A stretch of 64,000 bases of DNA from contig MU385711.1 of the NCBI GenBank assembly GCA_022497155.1, positions 1,054,001 through 1,118,000 of the forward strand, written 5' to 3'. The position numbers and the translations under genes are program-made. This document shows positions 49,010 through 62,700 of this stretch, piece after piece. Each line of letters starts with the position of its first letter. Positions within the stretch are counted from its first letter, which is position 1. The notes under the pieces were generated by a model. It saw only the letters and a program-made list of their open reading frames with translations, made no database searches and was not told where the DNA came from. Origin of the DNA: Whalleya microplaca. Taxonomy: Eukaryota > Ascomycota > Sordariomycetes > Xylariales > Xylariaceae.

Positions 49010-50294
49010 TGATTCTTATATGGATCCCCCAACACGTAAAGCACTTGTTGTTCCGGGGCCTCGAAGCTGGGCTGATAGAAGCTGTTTCATTGGTTACTAT
49101 CTGCTTGGTTGGAATTATATCAAATTCTGTCGGTATTAGTTCATGGGCATTCATAAAACGCTATTTGCATGTTATTATTGACTACCGTCTACTAGGCCTA
49201 TAAGGAACAACCCACTTCATATCCAATCCATCGCGGTTTTCCTATCCTCGCCTCATGATATCACAATTTTCGTTACCTTGTAGTTGGAAGCTTGTTGACT
49301 ATCTGCACTCATTATCATCCATTTTATATACTACTATACTATGATTGAATGCTTCACGCTGTTCGTCAGCAGCACCTACCCCTTTTGATATGTCCCTCCC
49401 AACAACTACGTTTCACTCGTGTTTGCCTCTCTTTAAAGATCTAAACTCTTTACAAGTCTAGAGTTCGATGAATATAAAATCCTCGAAATCTAGGACTAAA
49501 GGCTTGCAACATCCTCAAGATCGCCATACACATAATCCCACCAGGGGTCTGTGACCGGCTTCAGCCCCTGTATGAGGAGATACCAGGCAGCCCCTTCGGT
49601 ATTTTACAGGTCATATTATTGCGGTACTTAGCTAACGTGGAGACTTAACTCCCCGAGGCAAATTAGCAACTGTCGACAGTTGCTAGGTTCGGCAAGAGGT
49701 TTTTCCTTATTCACCAGTGCTTCTTGAGCATGAATCTATCTCTTCCATAGGAGACCTTGAAGAAAACATTTAGAGGAGAATGTGGAACTGGTCAGGTCGT
49801 ACCGTTGGGCAAACTGGGCAACATCATATTTGAAAGAATACTGGAAATATCATTCTCCGGTTAGTAGACTCCATACTTCCTTCCGCTCTTTCTCTTTTGA
49901 GTAAGACCTACACCGCACCCGCCCAAACAGGGAACATCTAGCTGGCGAAGTGATTCCTATTCTAATCCTGCCTCTAGATTCCATATCTCATTCCGTACGA
50001 CTTCCCGAACATGAACTTTTCACGTCTATATTTGGTCCCTGCCATCTGAATTGGTATGTCAGAGGGCGGTCTTCTAGTACCTTTTACGTCAGGACATCGT
50101 GTGTAGCTCTTTGAGCTCAATTGAGTTTATATTCAGAATTGCTCACGATGACCTAGGCGACAGATCACATTTTATTTCTATTAATCAGATATAGTATAAT
50201 CCGAAGACAAGTTGATACTACCATCTAAATGCTCCTACCTTCTCCTGTCGTTTATTCTCACTATCTTCATCACTACACTTGAGAATATTTTACA
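49010..50294. other. Intergenic region
   Basis: A 1.3 kb stretch with no gene I can support. It should hold the transporter terminator and the promoter of the SNF2-like gene. The last roughly 70 bp before 50295 are C/T-rich, a common fungal transcription-start context. Confidence 0.4.
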
Positions 50295-53200
50295 ATGGAT
50301 TCGGAGGCCACACGAACACCGGAGCCCGAGAGAAAGCATCAACCTAAATCCTCCAAGATGATGGACCTTGTTCAAACCGAGCTTAAGGACAAGCCCAAGA
50401 ACACCAGGGACCAGGTAGTTCAAGAAGGCGCGTGGGATCCCTATACACATGGGGCATTAAGGGAAGGTATGCATGCATTCGGAAGGAAGCAGTCTAGTTC
50501 CAGCTTTGCTAACTAGCTAATTGGAGACATGACTCGTTTCTTCTCTGGCCACAAAATGCATCGACAGCGCCTCGAGGACCGTGAGAGGTACGCTAGATGG
50601 GCTATCGAGGAGGCGCTACGCGAATATCTACCAGAAGAATGCTTTAAAGTATCGGGCCAAGTCGTGCAGGACGAGACTGTGAGCTGGGGAGCTGGAAACG
50701 GAACGATACCCAAGACAATTGGGGAGGCCATTCGAGCCGACGGCCAGTACGATATTGATGCCGAGGTACTTCGTGTTCCTAAAAAACTCCTCCCTTATAA
50801 CTAACATATGTACAGGACCCAAACGGCCCCAAGGACACAGGCTGTGAAATCGTCCAGAGTGTTAACACTGTCGCTGAAACAATAATATCTTCATCGCCTA
50901 ACAGTGTCGGTCCTCCAATTCAGGCCTGCATAGAATATCTACAAATGAAGAGATGTGGTGAGTACGGTCGTAATAACTTGGCAGTCTGGAGATCTCCTTT
51001 ATTTCCATTACTGGATAACCAGGATGGACGAAAAGGCCTTCTCGACAACCAGATCACAGCCATCGTCTGGATATTATCAAGGTTTTTAGGTGAACTCCCG
51101 CGACTACGCTTCAAGGACCCAGAAAATAGGACGTCTTTTAGAGAACCTGAAACCATCGCCGAAAGGCAAAATAGGGAAAGTCTACGAGGACCAAAATATC
51201 ACGGTGGAATACTCGGTGATTCTATGGGCCTTGGAAAGACTCTGGCAACAATCGCTTGCTTGAGTCTCTTAGCAGAACAGAAACTGAACGTACGACGAGA
51301 TAAGGACAAGCATAAATATTATCACCCAATGCTAATACTAACACCAAATGCAGCCGTTGCACAGCAATGGGTTGATGGAATTGAGGAGACCACTAAACAC
51401 AGTGCTATTGACAAAATCATCATAACCGGGAATGGTCTTCAGTCCAAGCGAGGGCATACAAGAGTCCATACTCTCAATTCCACGGAATTTCTACACTGGC
51501 CGAAGCAACTGGATTACGTATGGAATATAAAGAAGCATAGAGCTGCTAAAACTGTGCTCGTTATGACTATTGACACGTGGTCCGGTAGAACATGCAAGTC
51601 CAGGGTAAATGACGAAATTGGGGAGGAATGGTACTCGACCTTTACAGAGCGCAAGAGAGAATTTTCAGTTGTAGTTGTGGACGAGGCATATAAAGTCAAG
51701 AACAGTTCAACAAGAAATTGGAAGTCAGTAGCACTACTGAAGCGCCAATTCACTCTTCTTGTCACGGCTACACCCTGTATGAACACGCTAACGGACCTAT
51801 TAGGTCTTGCTAGACTTCTCTGGCAAACACCGGAGGAGTACCTTCAAGAAAACAACGAAAGGTGGTGTGAAATTGAAGGTGTCTTCAGAGATGTCGAGGA
51901 TCTTACTTATCTCGATGACGTTGAGCCTTGGGATGACCTTCAGATCGCTGCCGGAAGACCTGCCCTGCTGGCTCGGCTTATTCGCAGACAGTGGGGTCCC
52001 ATAAACTATGATATCCAGGATATACGGAAGTATTTGAAACATTTCGAGTCACTGGCAGTTCTCAGAAGATCTCCTACCTCGTACCTCTTTAACGATTGGC
52101 AAAAAACTCAGCCAATATCCCTAGAGGGCTTGTTGCCCAATGTCGGCAATTACACAGTCGATATAGAGCCTGATAAGGCCCTGGCAAAAGTATATCAAGA
52201 CGCCCACGCGGACTTATTGATTGACTATTTGGGATGTATTCAACCGTTGGTGCGGGATCATGGGAAGAAGCGGGCAATGGTCGAAAAGGAGGCTATCAAG
52301 TCGACTATGAAGCCCCTCCGTCTCTTCCAGATTGCAGCAGCTTCCCTCGACGTCTTCGAACTTGACCAAGTTCTCTCTGCTCACAACTTCGGCACAAAGG
52401 TAGAACACATCTCTACAATGCGCAGGAATGGAGTGACCTTTCTTCGTCTAGCACAGTTCCTGATCAAGCCTGGCGACCCAAAACCGGAAGTAGGTCTTGA
52501 TTATGTCAAGCTTGCCGTTAGGCAATCGCCTATCTTACGTTATATTCTACATTATATCCGGGAGAACATCCTCAATAGAGAGCGCAATGGCAAAATCAGA
52601 AAGCTCATGATCACTGAAGCAAGCCCCATACTTGCCTATTACTACGAGCTCGTATTGCAGTTTCTCGGATTCAATTGCCGGGCGTTTCACTCCGACCTGA
52701 GCAACGATGCGCGAAAAGAGCTCATAGACGATTTCAATAATGATGAGGATCCAAGTAGTTGCCAGATTTTGATACAGATGTATACGGTTGGGTTTGCGGG
52801 GTCCAATCTTCATAAAAGTTGCTCTCGGGTCATTATTGCTTCACAAGCACACAGTCTGGCTGTCCAATCGCAGACTATTCACCGTGTCATTCGAGTAAGT
52901 AGCTACGATCCTAGTTATACTAAATAGGCGCCCTTCTCCCAAAGTTTCTTGGCAAATACTAACGAGTTTAGGTTGGCCAATTAGCCGATGTTACAGTTCA
53001 CAGACTCAAAGTGAATAACACGTTCCACGAATTCCGCGAAAGCCGACAACTCGAGAAGATTATCCCGGAGCTAGGCACCCGTGCCCAAGGCGATATGAAG
53101 GCTGTTTTAGTACAGCTACTGAACCTGTTCCAATGCGATGTTGAAGACGCGTGGAAGAGCCCGGAGGCCCAGCGCTTGCTGGAGACCAAGAACTTACTTT

Positions 53201-54267
53201 CTGATCAAGTCTCTGAATCTGAAGTCCCCGAGAACTTGGATGAACAGAAAAACAAAAGGATCAAACTAGAAGATGGAACAGCCAGAGCTAATGATAGCAG
53301 TTCCGAAGCTATCAAGCTCCCTCGCATGCGCAAGAGACACAAGACAGGAGACGGCAAGGCGGGTTGGTTCAAAAATCCCGAGCTCGGACTTGAAGACGAC
53401 GAAGCTGCATTTCTGCGCCTCCGCACGCGCGAGAGTTACTACGAAGAATTCAAGAACCTTCCCAAAGAGGCCAAGAGCCGTTTCAACCACGAGAAGAACA
53501 AACTTCGCCGCCTTCTCTCCTACCACAACGAGGACCGCAGCCAGTGGACTGTCTCCGACCTTGACAATGCGGCCGTACTCGAGCGCGCCATAGAACTTAC
53601 GCTGCGCCTACGTCTCGGGTCGCAGACTAGCGCGATGTTGCCACTGCCACTGGTCGACCTCTCGCTTGTGTCGGCGAAGAAGCGCAGAGAACTGCGGCGT
53701 CTCCTCGGCCAGAACACGCTTACGGACCAGGACGTCGAGCGTGCGCGCGAGGAGGCCGAGGGCTCCAAGAGCAAGGGTAAGGAAAAGGTCGGCGCGGTGA
53801 GATTGGCGATCACTAGCGGAGAGACGAACGACGAGATTGACGAAGCATTGCGAATGGATGTGAGACAGGGCGCTGGCGCTGGGGCTACTGCACGGAATAA
53901 TGGTAAGAAGATCGGAAAGGGGGACAGTAAGGAGGACGTTGAGCCGCGGTTGCGCGATATTCCCATGTGGCCAGGTTCGGTCGGCCATGGTGGGAACGAG
54001 GGCAGTGAGGAGGATGGGAGAGAGGATGATGAGGCTGCCGAAGGAGAGGAGGAGAGCACTGATGATGACGAAATTGAAATCGTGGGAGAGACTAGAAACC
54101 TTGTCAATGAGCGCGAGGAGAGCCCCGGGCTCGAGATTACGAATTGGAAGCGATGGGGAGATGTCAACGACCCGGTTGACCTCACCAACGCTGACGAGGA
54201 GGCAGAAGACATGGAGTCATTGAAGAAGCCAAAAGTCGAGGGAGATGACGCAGAGAATAGGGGTTAA
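50295..54267 (+). CDS. SNF2-family ATPase/helicase-like protein
   Basis: SNF2 proteins use ATP to move along DNA and remodel chromatin or displace proteins. Exons 50295-50466, 50527-50765, 50816-52894 and 52972-54267 give 1261 aa in frame. The N-terminal 260 residues are unrecognised. Walker A is GDSMGLGKT (271-279), motif II VVVDEAYKVKN with DEAY at 426-429 in place of the usual DEAH, and motif III TATP at 454-457. The C-terminal lobe has AFHSDLS, VGFAGSNLHKSC and QTIHRVIRVGQ (from 823), so the arginine finger region is kept. The last 400 residues are charged and low in complexity, with a GWFKNPELGLEDDEAAF block and Asp/Glu runs. A weak alternative intron signal at the GGTGAGTAC near 50960 was not used because splicing there breaks the frame. 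The exact subfamily is unclear. Confidence 0.85.
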
Positions 54268-55897
54268 ATGGGAGTTTCGAAGACTGAGGTCTCTCCTGCT
54301 GTATTTGATATATCATTCGCCGCAGAAATCATCGATGAGGATGAGGAGATCTAGGCGAGATCAATTGGGCAGGGGTCGGGTCATGGACTGATTATTGGGA
54401 TTGCTATTGCTGGATGGTAACTTATTCACGGATTTACGGGCAGGTAGAGACTCTGGCCTGATATGAAAGGGGTTCATATTCGATGGCTCTAGGTGAGGAA
54501 AGTCACTAATTGCTATCATACCATCAGGTAGACAAGTTCACCCGAATATTCACATGGTTTATTATAATGCTAATTGGTCAGTGTTTTTGATATTGGTCCT
54601 TGTCAAATGAGTGGCAGAGGCGACTATATACCTGAGTTCAGTCTGAAAATGTTCCATGTAAGTCGACTGCATCAGAGAAAGCTTACCTAAGGAAGCAGGA
54701 GTCTTGCATCAATGTACAGGTACTTGAAAATAGAGTTAGAGCATGCAGGAAAGGTCTTGCCCAGCCCTTACAGTGCAGCTGCCATGCGGATAGGTACCTA
54801 GTGAGCCTTGGTCTGTTGCGCCGTTTCCTGTGTGACATATAAGGTACCTTGGGTAGATGTAGAGCTGAAACATTCTTGATAGCTCATTGGTCACAGCTCT
54901 TGTACCTGCATGCGCATGATTTGCGAACTTTAGCACTCCATGGGTGTCCCTAGGAAGTTATTGACTTGCAATTGGGGTATCAACGTTTCTCCAACCAGGT
55001 CATTATGTACATGTAGTTGCGATTGTCGTCCACGGGTGACGTTTGCTAGTTCGTACTCATGCAGCGGCAGTGGTCGATCATATGGAGATCGCGACCTAGA
55101 TATAGGGGTATGTATCACTGGTACTACAGTGGGGGTTGTTTGACTGGATACACTTGTTCTAGCAATGCCAACTAATATTACATACAAGCGTAATAGTGAA
55201 GACTTAACCTGTCTATTAAGACCGATGGGCTTCGGGCAGCTATGTAGGTATCAATCTCGAGCCATCAAGCTAAAATTAGCCATATACATATCAAGACAAC
55301 TAAAGGCATCCAGAAACCGCCGATGGGCATCAACACTGAGCCAAAGGTTACAACTTAATGGAACCAAGACAACATATGCAGATAATGCGATGCAGACAAT
55401 GCCTTGCAGTGGCAGCAGTGCTGGCTCGTGGCGATTGGACACCTGGAATTTGACAAGTTTGGAATCTGCGGCTGATGCAGCCAAGCAGCCAAGACCAGCC
55501 AAGATCAGCTGCCATGACGAGGTGGTTGACGCTAGTCCGATCTGGGATAGCTTCAGAGCTACCCCGCTCCTCAGCCTTATATACGTACTGTGGTACCACC
55601 TGACGGTCGCGGGAGACCCCACAATTGCCCCCTACCGCCTTTGGGCGGGCCGATCAGTGATCAGTGACCAGTGAATCACCGTGTGTCGCCGTATCGCCGT
55701 ATCGCCGTCGCGACTCGCCAACTTCGACCCATCAACCTCTCAACTATCACCAATTCCACCCCGTCGCACCCCGTACTCCGCCGCACCACCCCCGATGCAG
55801 ATGCAGCAAAGATGATATCCGACATCTGCGGAGGTGTCAGATAGTTGCTAGTTAGGCTAACCTGTCCTATTTCGACGGTTCGCCCGCCGGACCGCAA
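54268..55897. other. Intergenic region between the SNF2-like gene and atg5
   Basis: A 1.6 kb stretch without a supportable gene; a 169-codon plus-strand frame (55165-55674) has no recognisable content. Just upstream of atg5, 55650-55715 carries short direct repeats: GATCAGTGATCAGTGACCAGTG, then three near copies of GTATCGCC. These are possible promoter elements. Confidence 0.4.
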
Positions 55898-56951
55898 ATG
55901 GGTTCTAAACCCTCAATACCACAGACCCTCTGGGATCTGCAGATCCCCCTGTACATCACCCATACCAGCGCGCCCAACACGCCCTTCGTGACCGCCGTGC
56001 CGCGCTTCAGCTACCTCGCCCTGCTGCTGCCGCGTCTGACTTCGTACTTTGGGCTGCCGTGCTCGAGCTTCCACCACGAGGATGTCCTGCTGCGCAACCT
56101 CGCCGTCGGCCTGCTGATCGACCTCTACCAGCCGACGCTTCCCTGGCGGCTGACCGTCGGCGACGGTCTGAGCTGGGATATCGGCGACACGTTCTTGAAT
56201 AGCGCCAAAGAGGTGCGCGATGCTACTACCCCCTTCGGATGCACTTAGGCGGGCTTGGATAGCCCACGCGAGGCTAACTAGCGGGAACAGGCCGACTTTG
56301 TGCGCAACGGTAACGCAAAGCAGATTATGTCACTCTCCAAGGAGCATACAACCGCACTTTGGAACGCAGTACGAGATAGTAAGGCCGCCAGGTCACGGAA
56401 GCTTCTAGTAAACCTGTGTTGACTAACTCGATGTAGATGACTACTCATCCTTCAATAAGGTGAACTCGCGTCTCCTGAATACCTCGCGCGACCTACGGAA
56501 CGTCCCTATCCGAATCTACATCCCCCAATCCCCAGGGGATGTGACCGCCAGTACCAGCGGCCAAGCGGGGTCGTTCAAAGTGGTACAATCACTTGTGCAG
56601 CCGCGCATTGGCGAGCGTATGTATGACCCAGATAGACTACCCACCTGCATTTCGCCTCGTCGTGTACCTTAACTCCCTGCCTTGACTATCCACACCTATC
56701 TATATATGTAATGTACGAATCGCGCCCCCACTAACTAACGTCCAACCTCACCAGGCACGCCGCAGACCCTCGGAGCCGCCCTCCGTACTATGCTGCCCCG
56801 GCTATTCCCTAGTAGTCGGGACCCGGTGCTCGCCAACGCGATCCTCCACGGCGCCCACGTCCCCTTCAGCGCGCCGCTGGAGGAGCTGATGCGCGAGGCG
56901 GCGTACCCCGACGGATGGCTCTGTCTAGTCGTGGTGCCGCTGGATGTGTAG
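55898..56951 (+). CDS. atg5: Autophagy protein Atg5
   Basis: Atg5 is joined covalently to the ubiquitin-like Atg12 and, with Atg16, forms the E3-like complex that lipidates Atg8 on the growing autophagosome membrane. Exons 55898-56212, 56291-56378, 56437-56616 and 56755-56951 encode 259 aa. Landmarks: [20 protein letters not shown] and [14 protein letters not shown] at the N-terminus, [21 protein letters not shown], then [38 protein letters not shown], and [10 protein letters not shown] near the end. Lys104 in AKEAD is probably the Atg12 acceptor, by position relative to animal Atg5. Introns are 78, 58 and 138 bp. The C-terminus VVVPLDV is short but follows the expected DGWLCLVV strand. Codon use is GC-rich and there is no RIP damage. 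Confidence 0.93.
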
Positions 56952-58805
56952 TAAGTAGGGAGCACGCTCTGTGGACCTTTCCTGGGGCTGGACCGCCTTC
57001 CAGAGGCCGGGAACAGCAGGACCCGACGGGCTAAGCTGGGTACATATATGGCCGTGTATGCTGAGGATCGAGTTAGATCACCATAGGTCACTAGATACCG
57101 CTGATTTTCTATGCGCAGTTTTTACTTTCTTTGCGGTGAGGGATCTTTTGCTTTGATCTCTTGATTGTGCCCTTGTATGATGGGTCTTTGGCATCACCTC
57201 CTACATATACAAGTGAACCGACTGCCTACATGTAGTTAGTTAGCAGTGCTACATGTATATTCGTGACGGCTCACCGATCTATACATCTACATACATACAT
57301 ATCAGACCGCCGCGGGCCGCCTTGAGGCGGCCACGCTCATACCCACCTATCTAGCAACAGTGCTATACCACCTCCCCTAGCCTAACCTATAGCAACCAGC
57401 ACGCAGGCGGAGACATGCTTCCTCTGTCCTGCTTCCCTTGCCCCTTTCGAGCGGCCGTGTGGGTGTGTGGTCAGTAAACTTACCTAACCTGACTCTGTAT
57501 GTAACCCCAACCCATGATATACAACACGTAAAAGGTAAACACCAGGAGCGCGCAGCAGCAGCAGCACACAAGCATATGCCTCATGTAGTTGGGGTCACCG
57601 CTCCTTTGTCAAATAAGTACCTAGGTATGTATGTGTGTGCATGTGTCAGAAGGGTGCATGGCCAAGATACGCGACCCCATAAAATCGCACGTCACATGCA
57701 GCTGGCGCATTTGCCTTTCTCCGGCACTCCAGCGGCACAATTCTCCGAAATTTCGGGTATTCCCGTTCGATGGATTGTCGCGCGCGGCGGTCTAGACATA
57801 CGGGAAGTCCGTTCCGCGATGCCCACGTTCTGCCGCCGCGTCAAACTCTAAGTTGTCGTGCGCGCGTATACGGGTAAGATAGATAAACTATGTGCTAATC
57901 TGTGTGCAGGCGAGTCAGTTACGTGCCTGACTGCATAAGTGGACTGGATGTCACCTATATACCGACCTTTTAAGCTTGGCGATGGTCATGTACGCGACGG
58001 GTACCTAGGGCATAGAGGTATGCATATAGGGGCCCTCGACTCATGTAGTGGATTAGAGTTATCAAAACCGCCGAAGAGAGCCTTGAATTTAAGATATATA
58101 GTAGATAGATAGGTAAGTTAGCAAGTAATGCGCACATTTTCCAGGGGTCATCAACGGTACGTTTGTTTCCTCCTATTTTCTCACTGCATGAACCCACTCG
58201 TCATGATACGTAAAATAAAGTTGCACAGCAGGATGCTCACATGCATGCAGGCCCGGATTGATTCTCGGTCTAGAAACCTATATAGCATAAAACGTATCAT
58301 AATTATATATGTAGCGAGCGAGCGAGCAGCACAACGTAACGGATGTAAATACCGATAGAGCTCGACAGCTCAAAGAACCAGAAAAGCCGCCCCTCCCCCC
58401 TGTTCCCTTCCCCCGTCCCCCTTTCCTCCCAAAACAAAAGCAAGCCCGCATTAGTTAGATAGGTAGATAGATAGATAGACACAAATCTGACCAAGATATA
58501 TGCAAGCCCGCGCTACAAACAAACAATGCAGATAGATAGATCGGTGTGTTTTGGCCAGACCAGCAGTGGTAGTAAGAACCCTGGAATATGATCGTGATAA
58601 ATGGAAAGTAAACACAGAAAACGGGTATCTCCTCCGCTCCCTCCTTTGAAGTAGGATCCCGGGTGGGGAGAAAGCACAAAAGAGGAAAAAAGACCAGCTC
58701 CCCCCCACCAACGCACCGAATCCATGTTTTGGTTGACCGATGAGACAAAAGGGAAAATGATGCTAACCAGCCCCCCGCCTTGAGATACCTATCCGGCCTG
58801 GTCCT

Positions 58806-58854
<49 letters not shown>

Positions 58855-59774
58855 TGAAGAGAGAAACTGGGAAAAGACATCTATATGACGACCGTGTCTG
58901 ATAGGAAAGTAATCAATAAGTAGTATCGTGCGGTGGCTAGAAGCCAAGGCTTGCGCCATGCCAGGTATCTCTTTGTGGGTGGTGTGGGTTAGTAAATGCT
59001 GGGGGTGTAGATGGTGCTGTGGGATGCTGATTCACGGGGGTTTTGTCGAGCGGCGGTGAATCACAGGGGATGACGGGGAATATGTCGAAGATTGATATTC
59101 AATGCTAGACTTGGGAAAAATAGATCCAGAATGTACATTTGTGTATATGTAATATATATACGCGCCGATGATGATATATGTGCAGGGCAAAGCACAAATC
59201 GCGCTCGCGCAAGAGGGGTATCCGCAGATTCCTTTGGGTTTCATAAATATGCTCTTGTAGAACCTTCAAGATATTCTCAAATGAAACGCCGGTGTTGTAT
59301 GCTCAACTGGGCTATTGCCATGGGTAATGAGGTGAAATGAGAAACACACTGCCGGAAACCAAGCACGTTATGTGCGGGACTGGTGTAGGATGGATACCGT
59401 AAACCAAAGCGTAGTATCGCTTTCAAGATATCCTAAAAAAACGCCGTTGAGAGATGCAAAATGGCCGAATTCGGCCGGGCCTTTTATGATTCAACCCCTG
59501 AAATCTCATATCCACTTTCCAAAAAATCCAATAGTATTTCCTCGATAGCCAAAGTGGTCAGCATCGAGGGGCGTAGCTGCTCAGTCAGAGCAGCGGTCCA
59601 AAGCTTGCTCGGCAGCCCGTCTTGTCAATCACAACGAGAGGCAAGATGTCGAGTTAACACAATGTCGCCGGCGGCCGTGACCCGTCATTTCGTTTGCTTC
59701 ATCCGGCGCCTTCGTATATGTTCGATCCATCAACATAAGCCTCTCAACGTATTTAGCCGAATCTCCCAACGTAT
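56952..59774. other. Convergent intergenic region between atg5 and the Zn2Cys6 gene
   Basis: A 2.8 kb stretch without a supportable gene; it must hold both 3' UTRs. It contains GATA-type repeats (about 58459-58481), a GCGA run near 58316-58328 and an (ATG)n tract. Frames of up to 141 codons on the minus strand around 58.5-58.9 kb are products of these repeats. Confidence 0.5.
58806..58852. repeat. Trinucleotide microsatellite (GAT)n
   Basis: About 15 uninterrupted GAT/ATG units. It would be polymorphic between strains. Confidence 0.95.
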
Positions 59775-62700
59775 TTAGTGAGGAGGCGGCGGCGGTGGTA
59801 AATGGAGGGGCCCAAGCACCGATGATGGGGGACCACTGTAACTGTCACCAGCGTGTTGCATGGGTGGCAGGGGACCGCTGCTAGCCATGCTCGAAAAACT
59901 CGCGTCCATCTTGACGTCAAACTCGTCCCGTATAAATCCGAAATCCTTAGCCAATCCAATTAATATGTTCATGTCAACCATCATTGCGCTTGTTGGCTGA
60001 ACGATCATCTGGAAAAAGGAGATCGTCCGAGTAAAGAGATCACTTAAGGTCTCCGCGTTGATAAACTGGTTTAAAATGCTGTTCCTGTAGCACGCTGCTA
60101 GAGTGAGGAGATTTCCCCATTGACTAGAAGAAGGTTAGCTGGGAGCGAATCTTAAGTGTGATACTGGCTGCACTTACGCATGAGCAGTTCCGAATACGTT
60201 AGTGATGATGATGCGTTGCTTACTATCCATCCCATGGAATGCACGCGTACTCTCAATAAGGGCAGTAATTGCTAAACTGGCGTAATAGAGAGTCCGTATG
60301 TCAAGACCCGGAGGGAGGTTCATAGCATTGCCAACGTTAAGACCCATGGATGCCCAAGCATGCGGTGGTGGCTGCGGGTCTCGATACATGGTGCCGGGAA
60401 GTGACTGGTTCTCAAGGATCACCTTTAAGAAAGGTCGATACAAGATCACCTGTGAGCCCCAATATTTTGCACGAAGACGAGCAGCCAATATATCGTTGGC
60501 CGGAGGGTCGTGTTCCGCCCACCTATAGGCAGGTGGTACCCACTTGTCTCTCGAGTTTGTGAGCATCGCCTCAATTTCCTTGACTCCTTCCTCTATCACT
60601 TGGTCTTGCATGCCGTTTCTCGAAATACGCTGCTTGGCAGGATCATACAGCAAGTTATGGACCTGGTTCAACTGTTTCCTGAGATACAGCTGCGCAATAT
60701 AACCAGACACAATAACGTCTGAGAAGCCTTGGTTGATGGCGTACTCCATGTTTGGATATGGCATCCGGTCTTCGTACTGCAGAATTCCTGATTGTGGAAG
60801 GGGTAATTCGGCTATAATGTCACTATACACATCAACCATTAGAAATAATTTCAGAGTATTCGTGAGGCAAATACTAGATACCTTTCCAATTGCAGGCACG
60901 TCCAGAAAGCGAATGCTAACTGATTGTCCCTGCGTGATTGCCCAATACCATAACTTTCGTGGGCCTTCGTAAGGCGACTGAGGCTCCTGCGCTGAATTAG
61001 TTCCTGGGTTTCAAGAGGACTCTCATTGGGGCTCCTTGTATGTAAACTTACGGTCGAAGAATAACCTGCAAAGTCCTACTTGCAAGAGAGATATACGACC
61101 AGCTCTCCAGAACGCGACCAAGCTGCCCATGATAAAGGCCAGCCAGAATGTGAACGTAAACGTGTTTTAGGTTGAAGCCTCCCATATGGCTACCTAAGAT
61201 ATCTGTTGCCATCGCAAAATATTCTAGGCCAGGTATCACATCTAGGTTTCTCCTGTGGGTGTGGGGGGCACCCTTGGCATTTGGCACCTGACCCTGTAGA
61301 GAGGATCTTCGACTCATGAGCATACGTTCACCTTCTTTGGGAGAAGGTAGACCGGAGGATTGTGATTGTGTCATGAGTCCTGGGGGCGAGCCCTGTGAAG
61401 GCGAAGCTAGCACGCCATTACGGACAGATGGGGAGTTATGTGGTGGTAGGTCCGAATCATAAATAGGATCTGGAATCTTGTCTTTGTGCATACAAATTTT
61501 GCCCAGAGCAAATACGAGCAGGACAAGAGCGTTCTGGATGTTTCGGTAAGGCCGATAGGGTTTTTGGAAAGAAGCTGATGGGCTCTGTTCATCTGTAGCA
61601 GGCGATCGTTTCCTCTTCATGCCCGTTTCAGCAAGTAATGGAGGTACCGAGCTTGCTTGGTTGACGAATCTTGCATTCGAACTGACCTTGGTGTTGTTGG
61701 TCTGGTTGCTCAGAGGAGGCTTCGGTAAGTTTTCGAGGAACAGTTTGACCTGTGCATCGAGCTCTTTCGGAATGATGATAGGATGCATATTGAGAATGTT
61801 GTCTTTGAAACTCTGAACATATTTCCAGACCTTGTTTGGATCCCAGTCAGGATTCCCCTCAACGTTAATAACACCCCCTTTGGAGTCTACTCCTCGAGGC
61901 GGTGTCATACTGCCAACTTGGCCCCAAACATCTCCCATGGGACCAGGAGATTCCACGCTATCCGAAAACCCATCCCCTGCATCGGTCATCGCTGTATGAT
62001 CTTGCGGGGTATCTTTGTTGTAATCGGATACTTTGAAATCCTGATCGAACCCCTCGCCCCTTCCAAACACTCGCAACATGCCTCGCTGCTGTTCCTGACG
62101 GATCGGGAATTCATCCGGGTGCTGAATCTTTTCTGCCTGCAGTAAATGCTTTACCATATCCTCAATTGACCGCCATTTCAAGAGTAGACCGGCAAACGTC
62201 GTATGGTTTTGAGGCATAGCGGGCTTTCCCGGGTCTACAGGCGGGCCAGGCGACCTTTCCATTTCGTCGTCGTCCACGTCTTGTAGAGCGGCATGAGCTT
62301 CTTGTAAGGTTAAGTTCGGTTCTATCTTGGTCCCCCCTGGTGATGACAGCGTTTCTTCGCCATGGGATTTGCAGACAGGCTCGGGTGTGCCAAGGTCTGG
62401 GTGATCCTCTTCTTCGATTGACTCGACTTTCATGGCGGCCCCGGCTCCAATCCCGGAGTTAGACATGTTATGTATGGTATTGTCTAAGTGGTCTAAACGC
62501 TCGTCTATCCTATTTATTTTGCTAGTTAAATCTTCCTTGAAAGAAGTGAGTATTTCCAAAATGTCCGTAGTGACTTTGTCTGGTCTATTAACTGGTCAGT
62601 GCCATGTTCGCTTCCTAATTGATGCTTACTCACTGCTTTGCCGGAGGGTCTCGATATTTGCACGGTACGTTCTTTTCCCGGCAATTCTTACAAGGTTTAG

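Noticed and set aside
50960..51023. Possible intron in the SNF2-like gene (GTGAGTAC ... AACCAG)
   Set aside because: Splicing it would shift the frame directly before the ATPase domain; unspliced reading is open and continuous.
55165..55674. 169-codon plus-strand frame
   Set aside because: No recognisable content, no splice partners and a cryptic start; an overlapping minus-strand frame is of similar length. Probably chance.
58455..58880. 141-codon minus-strand frame with a Ser run
   Set aside because: The Ser run is the (GAT)n microsatellite read backwards; the rest has no recognisable features and lies in a 3' intergenic region.
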